This document shows, in pieces, positions 44,981 through 53,243 of a stretch of DNA of 64,000 nt. The translations under genes and the position numbers were made by a program. How positions within the stretch are numbered: the stretch's first letter is position 1; every line of letters begins with the position of its first letter. This DNA comes from Martelella endophytica (lineage in GTDB: Bacteria; Pseudomonadota; Alphaproteobacteria; Rhizobiales; Rhizobiaceae). A model generated the notes under the pieces. That model ran no database searches. It saw only the letters and a list, made by a program, of their open reading frames with translations, and had not been told where the DNA came from. Where the stretch lies: contig NZ_CP010803.1 in assembly GCF_000960975.1 (NCBI RefSeq), positions 2,197,944-2,261,943 on the forward strand, in the 5' to 3' direction.

Positions 44981-45767
44981 CTTGCCGCCTTTCAACAGTC
45001 ATCACCCTGGCGCAAGCCTTCTTGCCGGCTTGCTGCCTGATTTCGCCCGTGCCGGTCATTGCCGGCTTTTTATTGTGAATTGTCCGGAACGTCGCCGGAT
45101 TGGTGGGAGCCCTGGCAATCGAACCTCGTATTCGATCGCGTCATTCAGGACTTCAAAAACATTCAATCGCGCCTTGTCGAAACCCTCCCCTTCAAGTCCA
45201 AAAAAAGCGCGCAACAATACAGAACCGGATTCGTACTAAATCCGGTGCGCAACCAAAGATTGTCGGAAAAACGACGTCATGCGACATCGCTTTTGGCGAA
45301 GGAAGGACAGCAAGTTCGTGGGTGAACCCGCCCCTCCCGGAAAATCCGGAAGCTCAATCCGTCCGCCGTTGTGGGAGCATTTAGGCAAGTTCGGTCATCA
45401 ATTTCAACAAGGAATTTTCGCCAAATCCCAGCCTCCGGCATTGACTCTGCGGGGGGCGTCAGGGCCCGATGACGGAGGCAAAAAGAATCGCTTTTGAATC
45501 AATTAGATTCAGCAGCCGTTTTTAAAGTCGCGCCGAATCGTCACCGAAAAAATAAATTCGCTTGACTCGTTTTTTGGCCCTTCGGAAGCGATCAGATTTC
45601 GTCCATGTCGCAAGCTTCTCTTGTAAGCCCTTGAATTGGAGAGAAAAAATCCGTCATTTTTGTGACACAAGAGTGCAACGAAGTCGTCACAATCAGCAAG
45701 TGTATGAAGCCAAATAAAAAACCCGGCTCGGGGCCGGGTCTTTTAATCACATGATTTTGATCGGGCT
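44981..45767. promoter_or_regulatory. Long dnaA upstream region with GANTC cluster
   Basis: No gene is seen in this 787-bp spacer. Six GANTC sites lie at 45443, 45485, 45496, 45506, 45535 and 45564 (first bases), with another at 45228. The 45496 and 45506 sites form the palindrome TGAATC-AATTA-GATTCA. The GANTC block is in an AT-richer part suited to a promoter, about 460-590 bp before the dnaA start. No TTATCCACA-type DnaA boxes were found, so it does not look like oriC. A small GCCGG/CCGGC stem with T-run (45051-45070) points in the plus direction. Confidence 0.65.
45721..45739 (-). terminator. rpsT rho-independent terminator
   Basis: The stem ACCCGGC/GCCGGGT (45721-45727, 45733-45739) with a 5-nt loop is followed on the minus strand by a long T-rich run (complement of 45720-45712). 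It ends rpsT 29 bp after its stop and separates it from dnaA. Confidence 0.9.
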
Positions 45768-46034
45768 TCAGGCCGACAGCGTCTTCACACGCTGTGCCAG
45801 ACGCGAAACCTTGCGCGAGGCGGTATTGCGGTGAACCACGCCCTTGCTGGCAGCGCGAGCCAGTTCCGGTTCTGCGACCTTCAGAGCGGCCTTGGCCTGC
45901 TCGAGATCACCGGCGGCGAGCGCCTCTTCTACCTTACGGACGTAACCGCGAACGCGCGAACGGCGCGACTTGTTGATGGCGGTACGGCGGGCCATCTTGC
46001 GCGTCGCCTTTTTCGCCGAAGTTGTATTGGCCAT
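45768..46034 (-). CDS. rpsT: 30S ribosomal protein S20
   Basis: An 88-residue, very basic protein that binds 16S rRNA early in 30S assembly. The S20 pattern [20 protein letters not shown] and [19 protein letters not shown] is unmistakable. The ATG at 46034 follows GAAGAGAG. Upstream of dnaA, rpsT is a usual rhizobial neighbour. Confidence 0.98.
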   Translation of the reverse strand: MANTTSAKKATRKMARRTAINKSRRSRVRGYVRKVEEALAAGDLEQAKAALKVAEPELARAASKGVVHRNTASRKVSRLAQRVKTLSA

Positions 46035-46346
46035 ATAAGTCTCTCTTCGAGTTCTGTCGCGAGCTCCGGCATGTTCGGCGTACCGAATGTTCGAACGCTT
46101 ATCTGCCAGGAGCAATTGATGAAGCTTCAGTCAGCTTTCAAATACTGTGGGCGGGCATATAAAGGCAAAAGCGGCTTCCGTCAATGTGCATTCCGGCGTT
46201 TTTACCCCGAAAAGGCCGGAGTGCGGGGCAAGCGCCGCGACAAACCGTCCACGCCGCCGCTTGCGGCCGTCTTGCCATTGTCATTGTCCGAAACCACCCT
46301 AAACTCTCGGCGTACCCGGCCCCACTTGCAATAAACAGGAAACCCC
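46035..46346. other. 312-bp spacer between divergent rpsT and ldhA
   Basis: It holds the rpsT leader and promoter and the ldhA ribosome site (AGGA at 46337-46340). A small ORF set here lacks ribosome sites. No other structure stands out. Confidence 0.5.
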
Positions 46347-47339
46347 ATGCGTGTCACAGTCTTTTCCGCCAAGCCCTATGACGAGGAATTCCTGAAATCG
46401 GCCAATGAGGGCCGGCACGACCTGGTCTTCACCGAGGCCGCGCTGCATGCGCCGACCGCGCGGCTCGCCGCCGGTTCCAAAGCCGTCTGTGCCTTCGTCA
46501 ACGACGATCTCGGTGCCTCGACGCTGTCAGTGCTGCACGAGGCGGGCGTGAAGCTGGTGGCGCTGCGCTGCGCCGGCTTCAACCGGCTCGATCTGTCAGC
46601 CGCCGACCGCCTTGCGATTGCCACGGCCCGCGTGCCGTCCTATTCGCCCTATGCCATCGCCGAGCACACGCTGGCGCTGGTAATGACGCTGAACCGCAAG
46701 ATCCACCGCGCCTATAACCGGGTGCGCGAGGGCAATTTCGCGCTCAATGGGCTGCTCGGTTTCGATCTCCACGGCAAGACCGTCGGTGTGGTCGGTACCG
46801 GCGGGATCGGCCGCAACGTGATGCGGGCCTTTGCCGGCTTCGGCTGCGAGCTTCTCGCATTCGATCCGTATCCGAACGACGAGGCGATCGCGCTCGGAGC
46901 CCGCTATGTCGACAAGGCCGAGCTGCTCGACAAGGCGGAGATCATTTCGCTGCACTGCCCGCTGACACCGGAAACGCGGCATTTCATAGACGAGGAGGCG
47001 ATTGCCGCGATGAAGAATTGCCGCATGCTGGTGAACACCAGCCGTGGCGGCGTCATCGACACGCTGGCCGTGATCGAGGGACTGAAGTCCGGCAAGATCG
47101 GCGCTCTGGCGCTCGACGTCTATGAGGAAGAAGAGGATCTGTTCTTCCGCGACCTCTCCTCAACGGTGATCCGCGACGACATCTTCGCCCGGCTGCTGAC
47201 CTTCCCCAACGTGCTGATCACCGGCCACCAGGGCTTCTTCACCCAGGAGGCGCTGTTCAACATCGCCAAGACCACGATCGGCAACATCACCGCCTTCGAG
47301 GACAAGGGAGAGGCTCTGTTCCCGATCGACCGGCGATAG
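46347..47339 (+). CDS. ldhA: D-lactate dehydrogenase (2-hydroxyacid dehydrogenase)
   Basis: A 330-residue NAD-dependent enzyme that interconverts pyruvate and D-lactate. The NAD-binding motif GVVGTGGIGRNVMRAF, substrate-binding R in VNTSRGGVIDT, E in VYEEEEDLFF and catalytic H in LITGHQGFFTQEAL follow the LdhA subgroup, including the FFRDLSS insert. The ATG at 46347 follows AGGA by six bases. It converges with the formamidase gene 3 bp away. Confidence 0.94.
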   Translation: MRVTVFSAKPYDEEFLKSANEGRHDLVFTEAALHAPTARLAAGSKAVCAFVNDDLGASTLSVLHEAGVKLVALRCAGFNRLDLSAADRLAIATARVPSYSPYAIAEHTLALVMTLNRKIHRAYNRVREGNFALNGLLGFDLHGKTVGVVGTGGIGRNVMRAFAGFGCELLAFDPYPNDEAIALGARYVDKAELLDKAEIISLHCPLTPETRHFIDEEAIAAMKNCRMLVNTSRGGVIDTLAVIEGLKSGKIGALALDVYEEEEDLFFRDLSSTVIRDDIFARLLTFPNVLITGHQGFFTQEALFNIAKTTIGNITAFEDKGEALFPIDRR

Positions 47340-47342
47340 ACC

Positions 47343-48287
47343 CTATTCGAAGACAATCCGCGGGAAATAGAAGGACACGACCCAGTTGGGGGCGTCGACG
47401 ATTTCGCTGATCTTCAGGTCACCGCAGACCGAGCAGAGCATGTAGGCATCCTCGGCGTTGAGATTGCGCGTGCGGGCGAGGAGATCGATCATGTGGGAGA
47501 CCGCGTCTCGAGCGGCCTGCATCAGATCCGGGCCGATGCCGGTGGTCACATCGTAGCCGGCGCTGTCCAGATGCCGCGAGATTGGACCGGGCGTGATGAA
47601 ATGCGGGGTCCTGGGGGCGGCATCCTTGATCACCTCGACGGTGAGCGACACGTCCATCGCGGTTTCGATCGCTGTTCCGCAGACCTCGCCATCGCCTTGC
47701 GCGGCGTGGCAGTCGCCGACCGAAAGCAGCGCGCCCTCGACCTCGACCGGAAGATAGAGCACCGTTCCGGCAGCGATGTCGCGGATATCCATGTTGCCGC
47801 CGATCCGGCGCGGCGGGATGACGGAGTGGTTGCCGGGCTCCATCGGTGCCACGCCGATGGTGCCGATGAAGGGCCGCAGCGGCACGCGTGCGAGCGAATT
47901 GAAGACCGCAGGCGTCGCCACATCGGTCTCGTAATTCCAGAGCTTCAGCTTCGGCATGACGAACTGGTCGGAAAGCAGGCCGAAACCGGGGATGATCGCC
48001 GTCCAGCCGAAACCCGACGGTGCAAATTCATTGACCGTGACCTTCAGCGCATCGCCCGGCATCGCGCCCTCGACGAAGAGCGGTCCGGTCAGCGGATTGG
48101 CATCGGCAGGATCGGACGTCGTGACATCGTGGCTGGTGCTGGCATGGTGATAGTGGCCATTGCCGGCATCGCGACAGCAGAAGGTGACAGTGTCGCCGGA
48201 GCTGGCGCGCAGGACGGGACGGAGCGCCCGGTTCCAGCCGAGATGGCCGTCATGGGCGTGGATCGTGTGTGCATGCGGGAGCTTCAT
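47343..48287 (-). CDS. Acetamidase/formamidase family protein
   Basis: A 314-residue FmdA/AmdA-type amidase that hydrolyses small amides to acid and ammonia. Family motifs are seen: LTGPLFVEGAMPGDALKV, GGNMDIRDIAAGTVLYLPVE, LLSVGDCHAAQGDGEVCGTAIE. It is the last gene of the ABC-GntR-amidase cluster, so the imported solute is probably an amide or yields one (inference). Confidence 0.92.
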   Translation of the reverse strand: MKLPHAHTIHAHDGHLGWNRALRPVLRASSGDTVTFCCRDAGNGHYHHASTSHDVTTSDPADANPLTGPLFVEGAMPGDALKVTVNEFAPSGFGWTAIIPGFGLLSDQFVMPKLKLWNYETDVATPAVFNSLARVPLRPFIGTIGVAPMEPGNHSVIPPRRIGGNMDIRDIAAGTVLYLPVEVEGALLSVGDCHAAQGDGEVCGTAIETAMDVSLTVEVIKDAAPRTPHFITPGPISRHLDSAGYDVTTGIGPDLMQAARDAVSHMIDLLARTRNLNAEDAYMLCSVCGDLKISEIVDAPNWVVSFYFPRIVFE

Positions 48288-48323
48288 TCCCGTCCTCTCC
48301 CTTTCGCAACCTGTTCGCGCCCC

Positions 48324-49094
48324 TCAGTCGGCGCCGCGGTTGAGCCGTGCCCGCGCCAGCATGTAGGCTTCCGCCTCGATCATGTGCTCGGTCATGATGT
48401 CGCGCGCCCGGGTCCGGTCGCGCGCGCCAATCGCCTTGATGAGTTCGATTTGATAGAAAACGCCGCTTTCGCGCAAGCCCGGATTGCGGGTCTGGTAAAT
48501 GGCGCGGCACTCGGCGAGGTCGCGCAGCAGATTGAGCAGCAGGCCGCAGGTGAAGCCGAGGACCGGGTTGGTCGCATGCCGGGCGAGCTCGGCGTGGAAA
48601 TCGAGCTCGGCGAGGCGCTGGACATATTCCTCCTCCGTGGTCTCGGGCTTCTTCTGGTAGAGGCGGATGGTTTCCTGCAGGCCCTGCAAAGCGTCGAACG
48701 GCAGGTCGCGGGCGGCATCGGCGGCAAGCTCCGGCTCCAGCTTTTTGCGCAGGGCATAGATATTCGCAATGGATGGCGGCTCCTGCAGAAACAGGTTGGT
48801 GACCATCTGGATAGCCTCGGAGGGCTTGACAGAGCGCACGAAAACACCGCCACCGGGGCCGGTCTTGCTGGCGATCATGCCTTGGAATTCAAGGATCTTC
48901 AGCGCCTCGCGCACCGTACCCCGCGAGGCGCCAAGCGACGCCGGATCGAGCCATTCGGACGGAATCCGGTCGCCCGGATGCATGTTCGCCTCGATCATAC
49001 GCTCACGCAGCGTGTCGGCGATGATGTCCGGCCGTTTGCGTTTCCTCTCCGAAAAGGGCGGGCCAAAGGCCTGCCGGCTTTCAATACTGGTCAT
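48324..49094 (-). CDS. GntR/FCD-family transcriptional regulator
   Basis: A 256-residue regulator with a winged helix (DIIADTLRERMIEANMHPGD, ASRGTVREALKILEFQGM) and an FCD domain (LDFHAELARHATNPVLG). The ATG at 49094 overlaps the stop of the ABC ATPase (ATGA at 49091-49094), so it is in the same transcript and likely controls the amide-uptake operon. A longer frame to 49127 lacks a ribosome site. Confidence 0.92.
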   Translation of the reverse strand: MTSIESRQAFGPPFSERKRKRPDIIADTLRERMIEANMHPGDRIPSEWLDPASLGASRGTVREALKILEFQGMIASKTGPGGGVFVRSVKPSEAIQMVTNLFLQEPPSIANIYALRKKLEPELAADAARDLPFDALQGLQETIRLYQKKPETTEEEYVQRLAELDFHAELARHATNPVLGFTCGLLLNLLRDLAECRAIYQTRNPGLRESGVFYQIELIKAIGARDRTRARDIMTEHMIEAEAYMLARARLNRGAD

Positions 49095-50068
49095 GATGCT
49101 GTGTCGGGCTCCACCGGATGATAACATGCGGCCCTGTGACCGCCGTCCCCGTCCAGTGGTGGCACGGCGGACTGGCAGACATCAGTGCCGCGCGGACAGC
49201 GGGCGAAGAAGGCGCAGCCTTTCGGTGGATTGTAAGGATCGGGCAATTCGGCCTCGCGGTCTCCGCCGGACACGGCCTTGCGGCCCGGCGCCGGCGCGGA
49301 TTTCAGCAGCAGATGTGTATAGGGGTGACGCGCGGCGGTAAAGACGGCATCGCGGCTGCCGAGTTCGACGATCCGCCCGAAATACATCACCGCCACCCGG
49401 TCGGAGATCGTCTCCACCACGGAGAGGTCGTGGCTGATGAACAGATAAGTGAGGCCGAAACGGCTCTTCAGGTCGTCGAGGATGTTCAGCACCTGCGCCT
49501 GCACCGAGACATCGAGCGCCGAAACCGGCTCATCGAGCACGATCACCTCCGGGTTGGCGGCGAGCGCGCGGGCGATGCCGATGCGCTGCGCCTGGCCGCC
49601 GGAGAATTCATGCGGATAGCGCTCGAGGAATTCCGGCGCCAGATGCACCGCATGCATCAGTTCCTCCAGTCGCTTTTCCCGCTCGGCCTTTTTCATGCCG
49701 AGCAGGTGGATCAGCGGCGCTTCGAGAATGGTGCGGATCTTCTTGCGCGGATTGAGCGAGGAGACCGGATCCTGGAAGACATACTGCACCTGCCGCGCCA
49801 GTTCGCGCGGGTTCTTCCGGGCCTCTTCGGCAAGGTCGCGCCCTTCGAAGGTGATGCTGCCGCCCGTCGGCCGGTCGAGCCCGGAGAGAAGTCTTGCAAG
49901 TGTCGACTTGCCGCAGCCCGACTCGCCGACAATCCCGAGGGTCTCGCCCTTCTTTACATTGATGGTGACGTCCTGAACGGCGTGAACAGCGGGGAGCGCC
50001 TTGCCGAACAAGGTCTTGCCGCCGCCGAAGATCCGTTCGGCGCTCTTGATTTCGATAAGCTCAGACAT
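49091..50068 (-). CDS. Peptide-type ABC ATPase, DppF-like
   Basis: A 325-residue ATPase with Walker A GESGCGKST, signature FSGGQAQRIGIARAL and Walker B VIVLDEPVSALD, plus the C-terminal cysteine cluster PPKGCAFFARCPRGTDVC. The signature has QAQR where QRQR is usual. The gene overlaps the fused permease-ATPase gene by 8 bp and the GntR gene by 4 bp. Confidence 0.93.
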   Translation of the reverse strand: MSELIEIKSAERIFGGGKTLFGKALPAVHAVQDVTINVKKGETLGIVGESGCGKSTLARLLSGLDRPTGGSITFEGRDLAEEARKNPRELARQVQYVFQDPVSSLNPRKKIRTILEAPLIHLLGMKKAEREKRLEELMHAVHLAPEFLERYPHEFSGGQAQRIGIARALAANPEVIVLDEPVSALDVSVQAQVLNILDDLKSRFGLTYLFISHDLSVVETISDRVAVMYFGRIVELGSRDAVFTAARHPYTHLLLKSAPAPGRKAVSGGDREAELPDPYNPPKGCAFFARCPRGTDVCQSAVPPLDGDGGHRAACYHPVEPDTAS

Positions 50069-51995
50069 CGGCGTTCTCCCGGTTCAGCGGATGCAGGCAG
50101 CGCACGCCGCGTTCCTCGCCAAGCGGCGTCATCGGGATCTCGCCGTGGCGACAGTCCTCCTGCACATAGGGACAGCGGTCGGCGAATGCGCAGCCATCCG
50201 GCAGTGCGTTGACGACCGGCGGACGACCCTCGATGGCATCGAGCCGGCGTTCCGGCTCGCCCAGGACCGGCACGCAGTCGATCAGCTTCGACGTATAGGG
50301 ATGGGCCGGGTTGTCGAGGATTTCGGCAGTGGTACCGGTCTCGACGATACGCCCCGCATACATCACGGCCACCCGGTCGCAGATCGCGGAGACGACGCCG
50401 AAATCATGGGTGATGAACAGGATGGCCGTCTGGCGCTCACGGCGGAGATTGGCCATCAGTTCGAGGATCTGCGCCTGCACGGTCACGTCGAGTGCCGTGG
50501 TCGGCTCGTCGGCGATGATCAGCCTGGCGTCGTTGGCAAGCGCCATGGCAATCGAGATGCGTTGCCGCATGCCGCCGGACAGTTCGTGCGGATAGGAATT
50601 CAGCCGCCCTTCGGCATTCGGAATGCGGACCGACTGCAACAGGTCGGCTGCTTTCTTGCGGGCCTCGCTGCCGGAAAGCGGCTGGTGTGCCTGGATCGCC
50701 TCGATGAGCTGGTCGCCGACGGTAAACAGCGGATGCAGAGTCGACAGCGGGTCCTGAAACACATGGCTGACGGCGCCGCCGCGCAGCTGGCGAATGCGTT
50801 CGTCGCTTGCGGCAAACAGGTCCTCGCCGGAAAACCAGGCGGCGCCGCCGGCAATGCGGCCGGGCGGCGTCGGCACGAGGCCCATCAGCGACATGGCGGT
50901 CACCGACTTGCCCGAGCCCGATTCGCCCACAAGGCCGAGGCATTCGCCTTCGCGCAGGTGAAGATCGACACCGCCGACGGCCTTGTAGATGCTGCCGCCA
51001 ACATGGAATTCGGTGCGCATCTGCTGCACATCGAGAACAGCACCGTCGCGCGGCTTTTCCGCCGGCGCCTTGTCGCGCTTGACGGCTGTGCGGGCGCCGG
51101 GACGGGCGAGCGCCCCGGATTTCAGCCGCGGATCGAGCACGTCGCGGATCCCGTCGCCGAGGAGATTGATGCTCATCACCAGCGCGAAGATCATCAGGCC
51201 GGGCACCATGGAAACGAAGGCATCGGTGAACAGCACCTTGCGGCCATCGCCGAGCATCGAGCCGAGGTCCGCCTGCGGCGGCTGGGCGCCGAGGCCGAGG
51301 AAGGAGAGGCCGGCGGTCTCAAGGATCATCCAGCCGATCGTGGTCGACATGGTGATGATGATCACCGGCAGCACATTGGGCAGAACCTCGCCGAAGAGGA
51401 TGGCGGGATGCGATTTGCCCGAGAGTCGTGCGGCATCCACGAACTCACGTCGTGAAAGTCCGAGCGTCATGCCACGGATGTTACGGGCGAAGAACGGGAT
51501 GTTGACGACGGCGATGGCGTAAAGCGCGTTCAGCAGGCCTGGGCCGAGGACGGCGACGATCGCGAGCGCCAGCAGGATATACGGGAAGGCCATGACCATA
51601 TCGATGCCGCGCATCAGAATATTGTCGGTGCGCCCGCCCGCATAGCCGGCGACAAGGCCGATCAGCGAGCCGAAGAAGGCGGCGATCAGCGTCGCCGAGA
51701 TGCCGACGGCAAGACTGACCCGCGTGCCCCAGATCAGCCGCGAAAGCAGGTCGCGGCCAAGGGCGTCGGTGCCCAGCAGATGGCCTTCCGAGAAGGGCGG
51801 TGTCAGCCGGACGGACGGATCGGTTACATTCGGTGGCTGCAGCGGCAGGATGGGGGCGGCAAGCGCGACGATGACGATCAGGGCAAAGACGATGAGGCCC
51901 GCTGTCGCAAGCGTATTGTTGAGCAGAAGCCGGATCGCGCTCGGGCGGCCGCTTTTCTTCTTCTTTGCCGGTGTGGAAATCGCAGCATCGGTCAT
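50061..51995 (-). CDS. Fused ABC permease-ATPase (DppC+DppD)
   Basis: A single 644-residue protein. Residues 1 to about 300 are a DppC-type permease (LLGTDALGRDLLSRLIWG, EFVDAARLSGKSHPAILFGEVLPN). After a charged linker, residues from about 325 form a DppD-type ATPase ([44 protein letters not shown]). The reading frame is continuous, so this is a real fusion. It starts at 51995, overlapping the DppB stop by one base. Other importers in the window keep these subunits separate. Confidence 0.93.
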   Translation of the reverse strand: MTDAAISTPAKKKKSGRPSAIRLLLNNTLATAGLIVFALIVIVALAAPILPLQPPNVTDPSVRLTPPFSEGHLLGTDALGRDLLSRLIWGTRVSLAVGISATLIAAFFGSLIGLVAGYAGGRTDNILMRGIDMVMAFPYILLALAIVAVLGPGLLNALYAIAVVNIPFFARNIRGMTLGLSRREFVDAARLSGKSHPAILFGEVLPNVLPVIIITMSTTIGWMILETAGLSFLGLGAQPPQADLGSMLGDGRKVLFTDAFVSMVPGLMIFALVMSINLLGDGIRDVLDPRLKSGALARPGARTAVKRDKAPAEKPRDGAVLDVQQMRTEFHVGGSIYKAVGGVDLHLREGECLGLVGESGSGKSVTAMSLMGLVPTPPGRIAGGAAWFSGEDLFAASDERIRQLRGGAVSHVFQDPLSTLHPLFTVGDQLIEAIQAHQPLSGSEARKKAADLLQSVRIPNAEGRLNSYPHELSGGMRQRISIAMALANDARLIIADEPTTALDVTVQAQILELMANLRRERQTAILFITHDFGVVSAICDRVAVMYAGRIVETGTTAEILDNPAHPYTSKLIDCVPVLGEPERRLDAIEGRPPVVNALPDGCAFADRCPYVQEDCRHGEIPMTPLGEERGVRCLHPLNRENADV

Positions 51996-52939
51996 CAGCG
52001 CAACCTCGGATCAAGTATGGTCTGAACGACATCGGCGGCGAGGTTGAACAGCACATAGGCTGCCGCCACAACCAGAACGCCGCCCTGGACGGTGAGCAGG
52101 TCGCGGGTGGAGATCGCGGTTACCAGCATCGAGCCGATACCCGGCCACTGGAACACGGTCTCGATATAGACCGCGCCGCCGAGCACGAAGCCGGCCTGAA
52201 TGCCGAGCACGGGAATGACGGAAACGAGCGCCGCCTTGAACGCATGGCGCATGATCACGCGCCGCTCCTTCAGTCCCTTGGCGCGGGCGGTGCGGATGTA
52301 ATCCTGTCTGAGCACTTCCAGCATTGCCGTGCGCGTCAGCCGGGCGATCACGCCGGTGGCGACGACGGCAAGGGTGAAGGCGGGCAATATCAGATGTTTC
52401 AGAAGATCGAGCGGGCCGCCGCCGCCATAGATGGCGAACATCCCCGATGCCGGGAACCAGTGCAGCTTGACGGCGAACACCAGAATGAGCAGCAGGCCGA
52501 GCCAGAACGAAGGCACCGAGATGCCGATCAGCACGAACAGCGTCACCAGCTTGTCGGTGAGGCCGTATTGCCGCACCGCCGAGACGATGCCGGCAATCAG
52601 GCCGAGGATGGAACAGAGCACCATCGAAGTGCCGGCCAGGATCAGCGTATTGCCGAAGCGCTCCGAGATGATGTCGATTACCGGTCGGTTCTGGGTATAG
52701 GAGCGGCCGAAATCGCCGTGGAGAATGTTGCCGAGCCAGATGAAATATTGCTGCACCAGCGGCTTGTCGAGCCCGAGCGCCCTGTTGATGCGTTCGACGT
52801 TTTCCGGCGTCGCATAGGAGCCGAGAATGGCCGTTGCCGGATCGCCCGGGATCATCGCCATGATGGCGAAGACGATGATGGTCAGGCCAAACAGCACCGG
52901 AATGACGGTCAGAAGCCGCCGGAGGATATAATGTGCCAT
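51995..52939 (-). CDS. Peptide-type ABC permease, DppB-like
   Basis: A 314-residue inner-membrane permease with the DppB order: LRRLLTVIPVLFGLTIIVFA, MIPGDPATAIL, GISVPSFWLGLLLIL, coupling loop YIRTARAKGLKERRVIMRHA and QWPGIGSMLVTAISTRDLLTVQG. The ATG at 52939 begins MAHYILRRLL. A repeat-rich 304-bp spacer separates it from the binding-protein gene. Confidence 0.94.
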   Translation of the reverse strand: MAHYILRRLLTVIPVLFGLTIIVFAIMAMIPGDPATAILGSYATPENVERINRALGLDKPLVQQYFIWLGNILHGDFGRSYTQNRPVIDIISERFGNTLILAGTSMVLCSILGLIAGIVSAVRQYGLTDKLVTLFVLIGISVPSFWLGLLLILVFAVKLHWFPASGMFAIYGGGGPLDLLKHLILPAFTLAVVATGVIARLTRTAMLEVLRQDYIRTARAKGLKERRVIMRHAFKAALVSVIPVLGIQAGFVLGGAVYIETVFQWPGIGSMLVTAISTRDLLTVQGGVLVVAAAYVLFNLAADVVQTILDPRLR

Positions 52940-53012
52940 GGCGTATTCTCCGTGGTGGCCATGAATCCTGGAGGCGATGCGGCCCCGCTACTGGACCCAC
53001 CCCGCCCTCTGT

Positions 53013-53168
53013 CGTCACCCTCGGGCTTGTCCCGAGGGTCTAAGCACGTATCAGCCCGACCGGCGTTTCGGGTCAGAAAAGGTCAGAAAGAAGTCTCTTG
53101 CCAACTGACCAGGGACTCCGCTCGCATGGAGAGGGGATTAGATCCTCGGGACAAGCCCGAGGATGACG
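53013..53168. repeat. Intergenic element with 31-bp inverted ends
   Basis: The spacer 52940-53243 holds two 31-bp arms (53013-53043 and 53138-53168) that are inverted copies with two mismatches; each contains CTCGGG-CTTGT-CCCGAG or its complement. A central 94-bp part is unique. It lies between the binding-protein and permease genes of one operon, so it would be transcribed. No gene is seen. The CTCGGGACAAG core also matches the arm near 31756-31784. Confidence 0.7.
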
Positions 53169-53243
53169 CCCGTTCAGAGGACAGGTTTGCGCCCGAACAT
53201 TGGACAGGTTTGTCGCCAATCCGGGCGCTTGGGCACCCGCTCG

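Noticed and set aside
44981..45767. Chromosome origin next to dnaA
   Set aside because: No cluster of TTATCCACA-like DnaA boxes was found; in rhizobia the origin is usually near hemE, which is not in the window.
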